A stretch of DNA of 64,000 nt from Orthonyx spaldingii (taxonomy: Eukaryota > Chordata > Aves > Passeriformes > Orthonychidae), in the NCBI GenBank assembly GCA_013397795.1, contig VZTJ01001650.1, positions 965,346 through 1,029,345 of the forward strand, written 5' to 3'. Below are positions 1-11,615 of the stretch, piece after piece; the first letter of the stretch is position 1, and every line of letters starts with the position of its first letter. A program made the position numbers and the translations under genes. The notes under the pieces were generated by a model. The model had not been told where the DNA came from. It saw only the letters and a program-made list of their open reading frames with translations, and did no database searches.

Positions 1-2375
1 GAGGAAGCTGCCTGGGCATATGGGTCATCTCCAAGGTTAAGCAGCATCTCGGCTTCACGCCCAGCCACCACTTGCCTCCATCCTCGCTCTGAGGTTGGAG
101 GACTTGCCAGCTCTCTGTCCCGGCTGCGGGAATTTCACCAATCTTTTCTTTTAACAGGACTAGGGGAAAAAACAAACCAAACTGAAACGAAAGGTTGTTT
201 TCACACCTCTTTAACTGGCCTGCTCATCCTTTCTGCTAGGCACTGGCTGCCGGGTTGCCTTCCCCGTGGCATTCCTGCCTGGCGTGGGTCCCAGCCCAGG
301 CTGGGCTCCCGTGGTGTCCGGCGGAGCTGCCAGCGGCAGGCGGGAAGGTCAGAGCAAGGAGGCAGCAGTGCACTGAGGGAGCAGAGCATAGCAGGGTGGG
401 CCCCTCTGTCCTGGGGTGCCCCGAGGGTCCCACCCCTCCACAGGGACCCTCAGCAGGTTCCTCGAAGCAGCTCCAGAGCCGGCGGACCCTTGTGGATTTC
501 CACCAGCCACCGCGCCTGAGCCGCTGCTGCCAAATGTTTGGGGGAGAGGAGCCAAGTCAGGCAGTCGGGAGATAAATCTGAGCTCTCTCTGGCTGCACTG
601 GGACTTTGCTCAGGATTAATTGGAGGCAGCGGTTCTCCTCCTGCTCCTCTCCCCCCCACAGGGCCGGGGCGGCCGAGCTGGCAGCCCGGGCTGGCCCAGC
701 TCCTCGCGGGAAGCTGCTGACATGTTTTCAGCATGAGGAAGGTGCGTGTGTGTTTGAGCTCAGGCGCAATCACTTGTGGAGGTGGGAGGAGGCGAGGGAT
801 GTGCTAAACTATGAATGAGAGCACATCGGAGACGTTCCCTGCAACCCTGACAGAATCTCTGCCTGAAATATTTAGAGGTGCTTGCAAGATGTTGTTAGAT
901 CTGGCTGCTCAAAGGACTGGGTTTTTTTATCCTGAACAAAAGCCTGGCATCCACCTGAAGTTAAAGCTAATCTAAACAATAGGGGAAAATAAACACCAGG
1001 ATGTAAAAGATGGACAACAGCCCCAGCAATAAAAAAGCTGGAGTGGAAAAGGAGAGTGGGAATTGCCAGCGGCTGGTTTATTAGCCACACCACACCAAAA
1101 ACATCTGACGCAAGATACAAGATGCAAAACACAGCCTTAGTGCAGCAGGATAAGGCACGGGGAGATGTCAGTGCTTGTCATCCCAGAGCACTGCAACCCC
1201 GCTCCTCGCAGCCTGAATTAATCAGTCTGCCAGGAGCAGCCTTGCTTTGACCTCCGCCCTCCCCTCTGCCCTTCCCAGCAGCCGAGAATCTGGGAGTTAA
1301 ACACAATTTAAGCACTACCTCTTTCCAACTGCAAAGCCTGGGCTAACTGCAACCATCCTGAGCCTCTGGCAATCACCCCCTGCAAAAGACTGAAGGCTCC
1401 GGTGCCGAGGGTGCCAGCACGATCCAGCAGCGGCCGCAGCCCGTGGCTGCCCAGCATCCTCCTCCAGCATGTTATGGCGAGGATGTAATTTCTAAAATAA
1501 CACGTTACTCTTGCTTAATTATCCCACTTTATAGAAGTCACTTCCGGCGCCAAGCTTGAGTTATGAGATGCATTTCTGAGCCGTTGTCCGGGTGCCAGGA
1601 AAGAAGAAAAAGAAAGAGTCAGAGTTATGATTGTTATTGGAGTGTTTTATTTTGGTTTTTAGATGTCTGGATTTCTGTTATAAAATGTATGAACTGCAAA
1701 GGAACTGAAATCTTTATGCTCACAATATTAGTTTCTCATTTCTAGACTGAAATGCTTATGGCTCTTCCTAATTCTCTTGGAAATATTCTGTGTGTTTATT
1801 TTTTTCCCACAATATGTTTATGTAACTTTCTCTGGAAGCTCAATTTTTAGTTAATTAACTTTTTTGTCCAGAAATTCTCTAGCTTGGTTTCTTTATTAAT
1901 AAACCTGGCATTTCCAGTTAAGACCATAGGTGTGCCTCTGCTAAGCTCCATTGGTTTCCATAAGCTCAAATAGATTGCTTGAAGGGTTTTGGCTTTCCTC
2001 TGAGCCCAGGTACAGCTTCAAAGATGCTCAAGCAGCCACAGGAGGTGCAAGTCCTCCATGGTCTGGTGTGATTTGAGTTAGCATAGCCACGGGGGCAGTA
2101 GGCAGGAGGAGTGGGTGCCATTCTATGGTGATTATTCTGGCAGCACCAAAACCTGCTCAGACAGGAATCTGGGGGTCAAAGGATGCTAGGGACAGAACCA
2201 GCAGGCTGAGGTCTCTCCCACGTTTGTCTCTGTGGATGCAGCATGAGGCAGAGGGGAAAAAGGGGTGCCTGGAGAATGCAGCTTGTCCCAGGTCCTCCTC
2301 CCGCATGGCGTCGCTGAGTCAGCTGGGCTCTCTCCACCTCCTTCTACTTTGCACGTCCCTGTAAGTGTCTAACAC
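1..2375. other. Intergenic, no gene recognised
   Basis: No coding gene, RNA gene or recognisable repeat is visible. The left part (to about 850) is GC-rich unique sequence whose open frames are short and proline/serine/glycine-rich, as expected by chance in GC-rich DNA. From about 1480 to 1920 the base composition changes to AT-rich, with several homeodomain-type TAAT cores, including a TTAATTAA run near 1850; see the separate entry. The remainder is mixed unique sequence. Confidence 0.6.
1480..1920. promoter_or_regulatory. AT-rich island, possible conserved non-coding element
   Basis: This block is clearly more AT-rich than the flanking sequence and contains TAATT/AATTA cores (near 1517 and 1850-1860) and runs such as TTATTAATAAA near 1893. 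It carries no repeat signature I recognise. AT-rich islands with homeodomain cores in a GC-rich gene desert are often conserved enhancers, but composition alone cannot show this. It could equally be an old unrecognised transposon. Confidence 0.2.
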
Positions 2376-2668
2376 CTTTTCACTGTAATGTCATCTGAAG
2401 ATTTAATTAAGGTGCTGTTTGTTCCCTCTCCCAGATAATTAATTGAAGGTGTTAGATAAAACCAGGCCTAACACCAATCCTTGCTGTGTCTGAACAGCAC
2501 CTTCCAGCTCAAGATATTATTGTTCCCTTTTGTTTCAGATCCTTCTGCTTGTTCTCAGCCCTGTGAAAAGGCTTATATCCAAACCAATTTGAATTAATTT
2601 TTCAAGCAAGATACCACAAGACCGAGATACTATTAAAGGCTTTGCTAGAAATCAGGGTTCATTAGAAC
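2376..2668 (-). mobile_element. CR1-type LINE fragment, reverse-transcriptase region (fossil)
   Basis: Read on the minus strand, this is a decayed piece of a CR1 LINE ORF2. The plus strand shows the antisense of the RT palm region: the complement of the FADD catalytic motif lies at about 2390-2401, now reading SSDD. Next to it is the antisense of the conserved LFNxFINDLE segment (ATAATTAATTGAAGGTGTTA, near 2435). The antisense of the KAF(D/N) segment follows near 2635-2655. Stops and frameshifts break the frame, so it is not functional. The match is to the ancient amniote CR1 type also seen in turtles and crocodiles, judged by eye. Confidence 0.8.
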
Positions 2669-3924
2669 ACACCCAGCTGCTGTTCCCTCCCCTGCACATT
2701 CTGCCCTTCAATAAAAAGACAAAAGACAAAAAGAGTTTTACCTGCCAGGGCTTTGGTGTTTAAGCCAAAGGACGTGTGTGGCTGTAGGGAAACTGATCCC
2801 TCACATGCCACAGCAATGAGAAGGCTTTTGGTGGTGACCTTGTATGTCCTCAGCAGTGCTGAGCCTGGCACAGCCCACAGCTGGTCCTGGCTGTGGGGGC
2901 TCCCTGGGATGATGCCTGGGGATGTGGGGATGTGGGGATGCCGACATTGCCTTGGGCAGTGTAAACCCAGCCTCCATGTGTGCTGCCCTGTTCCTATCAC
3001 CCATGGCTGCTGTCGAGGCTGGGACCCAAATTTTGACATTTTTCAACTTTGTTGAGCAAATTGCACAGGCTCCTCCAAAGTGGCACAGACATCGCATGTA
3101 ATCACCAGCAGTCCCCCTGGTCACCAAGCCCCCTGCATTTCTCCTTTCCTTTCACCAGCTAGTCCCAGGGATCAGGGCCATCCAAACCTGGCCAATTGCA
3201 GCAGCAATACTGGGCTCTGGAAACGTGTCTGTGCATGGCCGAGAGATTTCTCCTTGGAGATGTGAGGAGAGCCCAGCACAGCCACCCCACCGAGCACTCC
3301 CCTCGGCTCAGCACCGTTCTCTTTCTCTTCAAGTCGATGTCCCTCTCCCACACTGGAAAGGACCCTTAAAAATGATCAAAGGAGCCAGAAAGCTTTTGCA
3401 ATTTCTCTTTTAAATGGAATTTTATAAAGCAAGAAGAATCCCACACTTGTTATTCAAAAAGAGGGCCCTATCAGCAACAGGGATTTTGTAATGAGTCGAT
3501 TTGAGCATGTTCTTGCTGACTGCCTGGGTGCCTTTAGCCTCATCTCAGTGTGAGATTTTTAATGCAATTAGTAGAAAATGTTCAACAGAAAATGTACTTG
3601 CAGCACAGGACCCCCTGGTTTGCAGCACCGCCTGCACCTTGCAGCCCACACGGGAAGATGGATGATGTCTGAGGGGGTTCGGTCCTTGTTTCTTGCCTCT
3701 CTCCACCAAGATGAGGTTCACAGCACCAGCACAGTGCTGGGCTGTGCTGCTCCAGCACCTGCAAAGAGTGGCAGCACGCAGGGCAGAGTGAGGCTAGGAG
3801 AGGGTGCCTGGTCTGTCCTGATAACCGGGAGGGAGCAGCTTGGAAGACCCATGACTGAGGTCACTTTCAATTCAAATACCTGGCAGAGCTGACAGGAAAA
3901 TGACAAAAATCCCTCTTTTCAGTG

Positions 3925-3970
3925 CTGGTGTATTCCAGCCATGGCCACTGGTGTATTCCAGCCATGGCCA
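3925..3970. repeat. 23-bp tandem duplication, two copies
   Basis: The unit beginning CTGGTGTATTCCAGCCATGG is present twice back to back (3925-3947 and 3948-3970) with no difference between the copies. Perfect identity suggests a recent slippage-type duplication. No function is implied. Confidence 0.9.
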
Positions 3971-4949
3971 CAGCCTACCTCTGCTGTCAGAGAAAATGCA
4001 AACCACCCTTCTCAGCTCCCCAAACCACTGCCAGGAGACCCAGGGTATTCTCCCATCCCAGCTTATGTCACTCACACATTGCATTTAAATGGAACCCTTT
4101 CTGTCTCCTTAACAAGAATGGCCCCGCTTTGCTTATTGCCTATTAACTTGAGAGGTGAACACATTGGCTGGCAGAATCAGAAACATTTACCATGAAAAAG
4201 AAAAGCTGAAATCCCATTTTCTTTGCGCAGCTCAGTGGGAAACAGCCTGTCAGGGCCAGGCAGGGCTGTGAGTAGCTGCATTCCTTAGGCGCCTCCTCCA
4301 CAGACAGCACTTCCCAGCCATACTGGAGGCTCCCACTGGAGGCTCCCCAGGAAGGACAAGCACCTCAGAGTGCCAGAGCTGAGGGACAAAGGGATAAACT
4401 GCTCCATATCTTCCCAGTTCCCACCCCTTCCATCCACTGCATCCCCCCTCTTCTGAGGACAACGCAGTCAAAGTCGGAGAAGGTCACACGACTGTCCAGG
4501 GACACCGACACAGGAGACCTCTGTTCCCTTCCCTCTTCTCCAATCACAGCCCGTTAGTTCTGGGGATTTGGGTTTCCATTAGTGCCTGTTTGGTGGCCTT
4601 TCTCCTTTATACTGGCATTTCCACGGCTGCTTAACTTCAGTGCATTTCATTAGCACAGAGGTTTCTGTCGATATTAGAAAGTCACTGTAATCATCAGAGG
4701 GATTTGCATGGCTGTTAGCCCAGGAGCTTCACTGTTTGCAAGTATTTTCAGCAGCATTTTTTCAGAAAAAGGTGCCTTTGACATGCACCCTGCTGGCGGA
4801 GACTCCGTCCCCCTGTGTCCCACTCTGCATTAGTGTGCTGCACTCCCAGCAGAGCAAAGGCAGTGGTGGAGATGCCAGCCCCAGCCAGGAGCTGCACATG
4901 CACACCAAGATGCCCACTCATACTGGGATATCCTTGCCCCCTAAAATGC

Positions 4950-4992
4950 TTCTGGGATGCCCATTGGGATGCCCAGGCCCATTGGGATGCCT
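4950..4992. repeat. Short degenerate tandem repeat (GGGATGCC core)
   Basis: Three copies of a GGGATGCC core separated by CATT or CAGGCCCATT spacers. This is a small imperfect minisatellite of no evident function. Confidence 0.7.
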
Positions 4993-5845
4993 GTGCCACC
5001 AGTGCCCCTGTACACACCACGGCAATGGCACCCCCATCACCAAGTACTGTTGCCCCTTCCTTGCCTTGGAGCACACAGCCAGGTCATCTTCCCTCTGGTC
5101 CATCACTGTCACCCATCTCCTTCCCCCAGCATCCATTTGTTCCTCATCCCTGCTTCCCTTGGCTGATATTTTGTGAGCTGCAGGGATGGGAGGACAGATG
5201 CAGGGTGCTGGGGACATGGCAGGGGCAGTGGGACAGTGGAGATGGCCTCCCATTCCTTTCCACTTCCCTGCACACTTTGGGGCCGGCCAGCCTTTGGCGG
5301 ACAGTGCAGTTCTGTTTTGCATCACTGCTTTGAAAAGCCCTGGGAGAGAGTGGTGATTTATGAGAGGTTTCTTGTACAAGGGGAAATAAACCTCTGACCA
5401 GACCCAACTGAAATCCACACTGCTTCATTTTCTGTGGAATCAGGATTTTACCCCTATCTGAGGATTTTGCTTCTTTCCAAGAAAAACAGCCAGTGACTTT
5501 CTCATAAACAGCCATGCTCGCTCCCTTTTCAAAAGCCAGGCTGGCTGGGAAGGGCTCCTTTCCCTGCCGGCCTGCTTGTCCCGGTCCTCACTCCTCCACA
5601 CCGGAGCCCTGCGGTTCACAAATCACCGCGTTTCCGACCAGTGCCGAAGCGAGAACATCTGCTGGGAAAGTCAACAGTAATTAATTGGCTTTTAACTGGG
5701 AGATAGAGATGCAGGAGAGAAGCACAGCCCCATTTAATGAGAATAAAAGGTGTTTAAGTTTAGAGGAGTGCAGAGGCGCCCCGGTTACTTTGTAATGTGA
5801 TAAGGGGCTGGGAATTTAAGCCAGAAATGGAGGGGCTAAGGAGGA

Positions 5846-5867
5846 GGGGGCGGGGGTGGGGTGCGGG
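5846..5867 (+). other. G-quadruplex-type G run
   Basis: Four G tracts of 5, 5, 4 and 3 bases are separated by loops of 1, 1 and 3 bases, matching the usual G3+N1-7 quadruplex pattern on the plus strand. There is no nearby gene start, so any regulatory role is speculative. Confidence 0.7.
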
Positions 5868-7869
5868 AGCTCCGCAAACCAATGGAGCCTAGAAGGGAAA
5901 TGGTGCCGGAGAGCTGCGGTTCCTGGAGCAGAGGGGTTCCAGGTGGGAGCAAGAGCAGTCCAGCCCCTGCCTTGTCCCCAGCTGTGTGCGGGAGGGGTGC
6001 TGAGGGTGGGGGGCTCAGGGGTGATGCTGGAGCAGGACTGGAGGTGCTAAAGGACAGTGAGCTGGGCTGAGGGAGGGATGCTGGAGGTGGTGGCAGCACT
6101 GTCAGAATCTCCTGTGTGTGACAGAGCCAGCGTGGCTTCTCTGTATGAGACCAGGTTTGCTGGGACTGTGTGGCTGGGCTGGGGGTGGCTCGGCAGAAAC
6201 CCCTGGCTGGCTTGGGGAGCTGAGTGTGGGTGCAAGGAATGCGCCTGGAATTTGACTTGGCTGAGCTGGAGAAGAGTCGCTGTGAGCTGCTGGAAGCTGC
6301 TGGAAGCAGAGACCTTGGCACCATGGTAAAAATAGCACAGGGAGAGATGGAAGAGAAGGCAGCGAGGGGAAGGAAGGAGAAAGAGGTGATGCTGGGGGCA
6401 CTGGGGCTTGGGGGCGGAGGTGAAAAACGCCATGGGGCCTGGGAGGGAGAGGCAGAAACTGCATCCGGGGATTGCTCTGCTTGGTCTGCATGGGCTGTGG
6501 GTAAAACAGTGGTAGGAAAAGGGTGCTGAGATGGTATCAGTTTTGGAGGGGGACAAGGGGGACAGCTCCTTGTGGGAGAAAAAAAAATTATCAAAAGCAG
6601 CTGCAGGTGTATAATTACAATTATGATATGTGTTAGTGCAATACACCCTCTGCAAAGGGATGGCACTGAAGCTGTAAGGGACAGGCTAGTGTAGGAAGAA
6701 ACTCAGTTAATTAGTTAAGCAGAGCTCTTTAGGTGGCATTTCCTCAACTGCTTTTTTCACCCCTTTATTTCCGTAACTACCAAATGGTTTGTTGCTCATC
6801 CTTATGGTGAAACCTTCCCTGGGCCTGCCAAGGAAGGCTGCTGTGTGTGGAGCAAAACGAGGAAAACCAGAGTTCTGCTGTGGATAGGAACGTTCATGCA
6901 AAAGATTTTTAATTTCTTTGAAAAGCCTGTTTTTTTTAATTTCTTTTTTCTGATACTGAACCTTGGAAACTCCTGTATATTTAAATCACCTCACCATCAC
7001 CCCATCTCACTTTTCCTGCTGGGATCTGTCCCAGTGTGCCCCTTGAGGTGTCCATGAACAGGTGGGGTGTGAGGTCCTGGCACCCCCAAACCAGCCCCGA
7101 GCCCCCAGCACTGCCAGCACTCAGGGCTGCTGTAGCCCTGCCAGGGAAGCAGAGGGAGAGAGCATTACCCAGCTTCGCACAGGGGAAATGATATAATTGG
7201 AGCTGTTTGGATTTAGAAATTAAAATAATTTGAGTTTGCTTGGAAAGGTTCATGCAACGTCAGCTTCCATCAGGCGGATGAGAAGCAGAGGTGCCCCAGG
7301 AGTGAGCACTCTGACAGCTCTCCCAAATAACACCCGTTCTGCTGGGACTCCTTTTATTTACCCTGCCCTATTCCGGGTGATGGCAGGAGGGAGTTTCCTC
7401 CCACACTGGGGAAATCTTTGTGCCCTTTCCCAGAGTGGAGATGTCATCTCTCTTGTGTGCACATTTAGCTCTGGCCATGCCACAGGGGACAGACGCCATC
7501 CCAGCTCCCTGGAGTCAAGGGAGTATCTTTCTCCCAGCCCCCAGAACCAGCCTTTCTGCCCCAAAACCTCCAGGCAAGGCAGCAATCAGTGTCCCCCTTG
7601 CGCTGCAAAATGCCTGGCTAAACCCTGCCGTACCACTGGTGATTTTGAGGGACTCCAACAACTTTCAGAGTGCTGAGAGTGCAGGACAGATGCATTGAGA
7701 AATCCCACCTAATCTGCTGTTTCCAGCCTCCTCCTGCTCCGGGGTTGTCTCCCAGCTCTTCCCCACCACCTACGTTGAGGACACTTTCTCCCTGAGGTCC
7801 CTGAATCCTTCCAGGCTCATCACTCGCCCGGTTCCACCTGTGTTTCAAACCTTCCCTGTTCCTGTTGTG

Positions 7870-8655
7870 TTATTGCTGTTCGCAGCGTGACCTAATTAAG
7901 CATCATCTGCAAATGCAATTACTTTGCCATTTATCTTCTCGATCATTCATGTTCATCCCAAACAAGACCAAACCTAGTGCAGGTTCCCCACCGGCCGCTG
8001 TGCCGTGTGGGCTCCTAAGCCAGCCTTGCTTTGTAACCAGTTAATTCCTCCAGGAACTGTCCAGGAGACACAGGATGAAATGCTGTGTGTCCTGCCAGGC
8101 TTTATCCACCAGTGCCTGCCTCCAGAGAGGGTGCAAAGCCCTGTAAAACACCAGCTGGCTTTGACCGCCCTAGTTTGTCCTTTAATAAATTCATCCTTGG
8201 CATTGCTCGTGGCTTTGCTCTCCTTCGGGAGCATCAAATGCCTTTTCCTTAATCCCCAATTTTTTTGGCATTCCTTGCCTGGCAGATGAAACAAATTTCC
8301 TGGCTACTAATTGTCAGTCTCCTTTTCCAGTCTCTTCCTTTTATTTTTCTTTTAAATTTTGCTTTGTGTTTATTTCCTTCCCTGACANGAGCTGGTGGTG
8401 GGTTTTAAAGTGGCGGAGGCTCGCTAAGTCCGTTAGTGAATTCCCTTAATACTTCAGAATGTGTGTTGTTCGTCCCGGCTGATTTGTGCACGTTGGGCTT
8501 GTCAGGGCTTCCCTTACGTGAGTTTTATCAGTAAGTGTATTTACAAGGTCTTCATTAGTTCCTAATTGACCATGCCTCTTCTCTTTAGTTGTCGCCTTAA
8601 AGAGCAATTTAAAAAAGCAATTCGGCAACAGCCATTTCAAAGCTCTTCATTCCTT
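7870..8655 (-). mobile_element. CR1-type LINE fragment, reverse-transcriptase region (fossil)
   Basis: On the minus strand this is a long decayed piece of CR1 ORF2. The clearest signature is the antisense of the RT catalytic motif: the complement of 7902-7913 reads FADD in the context GKVIAFADDA. It is preceded by remnants of the LFNIFINDLED segment (complement of about 7920-7965). Further right, about 8445-8510, the plus strand carries the antisense of the segment that in relatives reads as CCTGCTGATTTG (here CCCGGCTGATTTGTGCACG). Order and orientation agree with one minus-strand insertion. Many stops show it is dead. The boundaries are approximate and the element may extend to about 8770. 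One undetermined base lies at 8388. Confidence 0.72.
8388..8388. other. Single ambiguous base (N)
   Basis: One undetermined base in otherwise continuous sequence. It falls inside the decayed CR1 piece and affects no gene. Confidence 0.99.
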
Positions 8656-9326
8656 CCAGTCCCTTTCTCATTTATTATTATCCTTCTGTGTCTCTAGCGC
8701 TTCTTTTCCCCAGTGTCTTTAAAAGCCCTTCATACTCCCTGGAACATTTTGTAAGTTCCAACTTATTCTGCTGGTCGACTGCCATCCTTGTGCCTTCACT
8801 CACTTCATGCCCCTGCTTTTGGTGCTTCCCCATTCCTCACTGGCCATATTTATTCCGGGATTTCTCATCCCCAGCCCGCCCCAGAATGTGGTATTTGGCA
8901 GAGGGATTTCTTACTCCATCCATGGGCTTTAGGGAATGACGACTGGTGCCATCTCTTCTGGTGTCCCGTGCTCCCATCTTGCATCTCCTCCTGCTCCCAC
9001 TGGCCATGGGGCTGATCCTGGCCCAAGGCATATATTCCCTCCTGCCCCAGGAACTGCTGCTCTTTCCCAGCTGTCCTCTCACTTCTGTAATTCACTGCAG
9101 CAATTCCTTCTGTCCACCAGCTCCAACATTAGCCACACGTTGTGCAAAACCCAGCATCTTCATCTGTGGCTTTTGGGTTTTTCCAGTGCTGCGCTCCCTG
9201 AACCTCCTTCATCCCCTTCCTCGTGCCATGCTGTGTCCACTGCTTGTCTCTAATTTCCCTCCCTTCCTGCTGCACCATAATTTTGCAGGCTGGAGGACTG
9301 GAACTAAACAAGTATTCCCCTGATTT
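8656..9326. other. Pyrimidine-rich spacer between two CR1 pieces
   Basis: The plus strand is C/T-rich (many CCTCCT and TTCC words), so it yields several open frames on both strands that look like chance. The first 100 bases may still belong to the CR1 element on the left. I recognise nothing else. Confidence 0.5.
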
Positions 9327-9505
9327 ATTCATACATTCATAGGCTTTAAGGCCAGGAGAAACTATTAGCTCACTTAGCCCGACCTCCTGCCTATTACAGG
9401 CCATTAAACCTCATCCCGTTATCCCTGTACCGAGCTCCATCATTTGTTTGGCTGAAGTGTATCTTTTTGGAAAGGCCCCCAGTCTGGATGTGAAGACAGC
9501 TTTAT
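9327..9505 (-). mobile_element. CR1-type LINE 3' end (ancient amniote type)
   Basis: The plus strand begins with ATTCATACATTCATAGG, the antisense of the short repeated tail (ATTCTATG-like) that ends CR1 elements. It continues with AAGGCCAGGAGAAACTATTA and the GACCTCCTGCCTATTACAGG segment. These match the antisense 3' region of the old CR1 family found throughout sauropsids. The element is 5' truncated, as most CR1 copies are. Because its 3' tail is on the left, it is a separate insertion from the reverse-transcriptase fragment at 7870-8655. Confidence 0.85.
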
Positions 9506-9934
9506 ATAATGGTATTTTCTATCCCTCCCTTTATATATTCTATAATGTTTTATTTGGGTTTTGAACGCTGCTGCATTATGCATAGATGCATTTGGGGGAA
9601 TATCTGCAGTGATATTCAGGCATTTTCTTTTCCACCTCAGCTGTGTTCAAACCATTTGCTGTGCACATGAATAGTCCAGGACATCCCCGTGCCAGGCGCT
9701 GGGAAAGAAGCACTGTCCCCTGCAGAGGGACCCAGCCATGACAGGGGCCTCTTTGTGCCCTGCACCGTGTTCACTGCCCTACATTAAACCACCCCAAAGA
9801 GTTTGCAAGTTTTCATCACTTTAACTCTAACTTCCCAGCCCTGGTAAAGAGGAAGACAAGCCTGGTTCTGGTGGAGATCTCCAGGCACCCCATGGTTTAA
9901 TGTTTTCTTTCTCTTTTCTCTTTGAAAACTGGTC

Positions 9935-9955
9935 TTTTTTTTTTTTTCTTTTTTT
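9935..9955. repeat. Poly-T tract with one C interruption
   Basis: Thirteen T, one C, then seven T. This could be a simple slippage tract or the antisense poly-A of a very old retroposed copy. No retroposed gene body is recognisable to its left, so simple repeat is the safer call. Confidence 0.85.
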
Positions 9956-10641
9956 CCCCTGTGTTTTGTCTTCTGTGGCTTGTGTTCCTTGACATGTTGG
10001 CTGGTTTTGATCTTTTTTCCTCTTTCTGCATTGCAAAATTGTCAGCTGTGTAACCTAGAAACGGGGCTGGCTGAATGATGCGTTTGCAAATAATGTTTGT
10101 TAGAAGTTTATCTCTCTCTAGTTTGTGAATCATGCCTGCCCCAAACTTGGTTTCAGGGGAAGTGCTTGTAAGTTTCCACCAGCCAGCTGGGGAAAACAGG
10201 GATTTCTCCCAGTTCCCACATCAATTTCCTCCAGGACTTGGTGCAAATCTCATCATCAGCCTCCTCCAGAGCACTCCTGCCTTTCCAAGCCAAACAGAGA
10301 TGTGCCCCATTCCCTTTTTCTTTGGGCTTTTTAGCAGGAGAGCCACAGACTGGCAGGGCTCTCTGCATTGCACCTCTGGGGCCTGGGGGCACAAATTCAC
10401 ATGGACACCACTCTTCTGCAGGTCACCAATGCCCAGCTCTCCTGATCCTGCTGCAGTATCGGCCACTTACAGCACGTGCCAGCTGAGCCCCTTCTTAAAA
10501 CGATCCTTGGGAGCTCGGCACAGAGCCAGGCACCTTCTTCACTCCCACTACTGGTGTTTGGGGTAGAAGACACTCCTTGTAGCTTTTCCTTTGGGTTTTC
10601 CTTCTGTATCTCAGCTTTTCCCTTGACTTCTTTTCAAGGAC

Positions 10642-10655
10642 TTTTTTTTTTTTTT
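10642..10655. repeat. Poly-T tract
   Basis: An uninterrupted run of 14 T. Nothing adjacent indicates a retroposed gene. Confidence 0.85.
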
Positions 10656-11494
10656 GCCACTGCAAGGCCGGTGTGTGCTCTGCAACCTGCCCAGTGCTCC
10701 CAGGCAGCTCCCATCCATCTCCTCTCTCCTCATGGCAGTATCTTGCTGCAAAGCTGCTTCTAGATTTGGGCCCTTGCCCCAACCATCCCTCTTCCCTCCC
10801 CTCATCCACAGAGACAATGGTGGCATTCTTGTCCTCTCCGGCAGCCACACACCATCATCAGCCTCTGCCTTGTGCTAGGTATGCAGTCCCAGGTGTTCCT
10901 GCCAAAGCCAGATTACCTCCATTTCCATCCTCATTTAAGTTAAACACCTACAAATTCTCCTGGCCACTGTGTTCATCTGTCTCATAAGCTGTCCAGTTCC
11001 TGCAGCCACCCCACAACTCTCCTTGGCTGTACACTTAATATGTCCCTGGGTTGGCTGAGCATTGGAGCTGGCTGGCTGCATTTGTTTTTCTTGCAGTTGA
11101 CTCTGGTTTTCCAAGCAGGCATCCACCTGCGCCCCTCTGTCTGCTTGCTCCTGGCGGCTCAAGCCTCTCTGGTTAGGTCACGAGTTTCTAATTGGAAATA
11201 GCATTCCTGTGCCTTTCTCGGGATGTAATGGTGAGGACATGCTATGGGCAACAACCAGTGGCACCTTGGCAGTGCTGCTGCCCATCCTCGACCCCATCTT
11301 TGAGGTTTGAGAAAACTCCAACATGCAAACCCCTGGGTGGAGGAACATGGTTTTCTTTCCTGTGCTTCCTCACATCTGCCCACCAAAGCCGTGCTCCCTG
11401 TTGTGGATAAGGGGAAGTAGGCCACTCGGTCCCTCTGGGACTGTGTGACCCCCTCCCCACTCAAAAATAGCTCTGCCCCTCTCCGCATCATCCC

Positions 11495-11615
11495 CACTTG
11501 GCTCTGTGGGTAACACTCGCATCTCAGTCAACACTTCATACTTCAAGCGCTCACCCTTCACTTGTTGGAGCCTGTTAATCTTGGCAATTAGCTGTTGCTC
11601 TGATTCAATTTTCAT
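11495..11615 (-). other. Coding-like stretch of unknown origin
   Basis: On the minus strand an ATG at 11613-11615 opens a charged, Gln/Leu/Lys-rich peptide starting MKIESEQQLIAKINRLQQVK, followed by GERLKYEVLTEMRVLPTE. The surrounding frame is open from 11744 to 11370. The composition (alternating charged residues and spaced leucines, little proline) is unlike the Pro/Gly/Ser-rich chance frames elsewhere here and looks like a coiled-coil or exon fragment. An AG at the left of the message sense (GGGACAG) and a GGTGAG after QVK resemble splice sites. I do not recognise the protein. It may be a pseudogene, a transposon-derived coding remnant, an isolated exon or chance. Confidence 0.25.

Larger units (their letters stand above)
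2669..7869. other. Intergenic, no gene recognised
   Basis: No gene is supported. Visible contents are an AT-rich stretch at about 3360-3600, a 23-bp tandem duplication at 3925-3970, a small GGGATGCCCATT-type repeat at about 4950-4992 and a G-quadruplex-type run at 5846-5867. AT-rich patches also occur near 6575-6640 and 6900-6985. A 276-codon open frame on the minus strand (5836-6666) is Pro/Ser-rich low complexity and looks like the complement of GC-skewed sequence, not a gene. Confidence 0.6.

Noticed and set aside
5836..6666. 276-codon minus-strand open frame
   Set aside because: Pro/Ser-rich low-complexity translation of the complement of GA-rich DNA; no domain, no start context and no splice structure.
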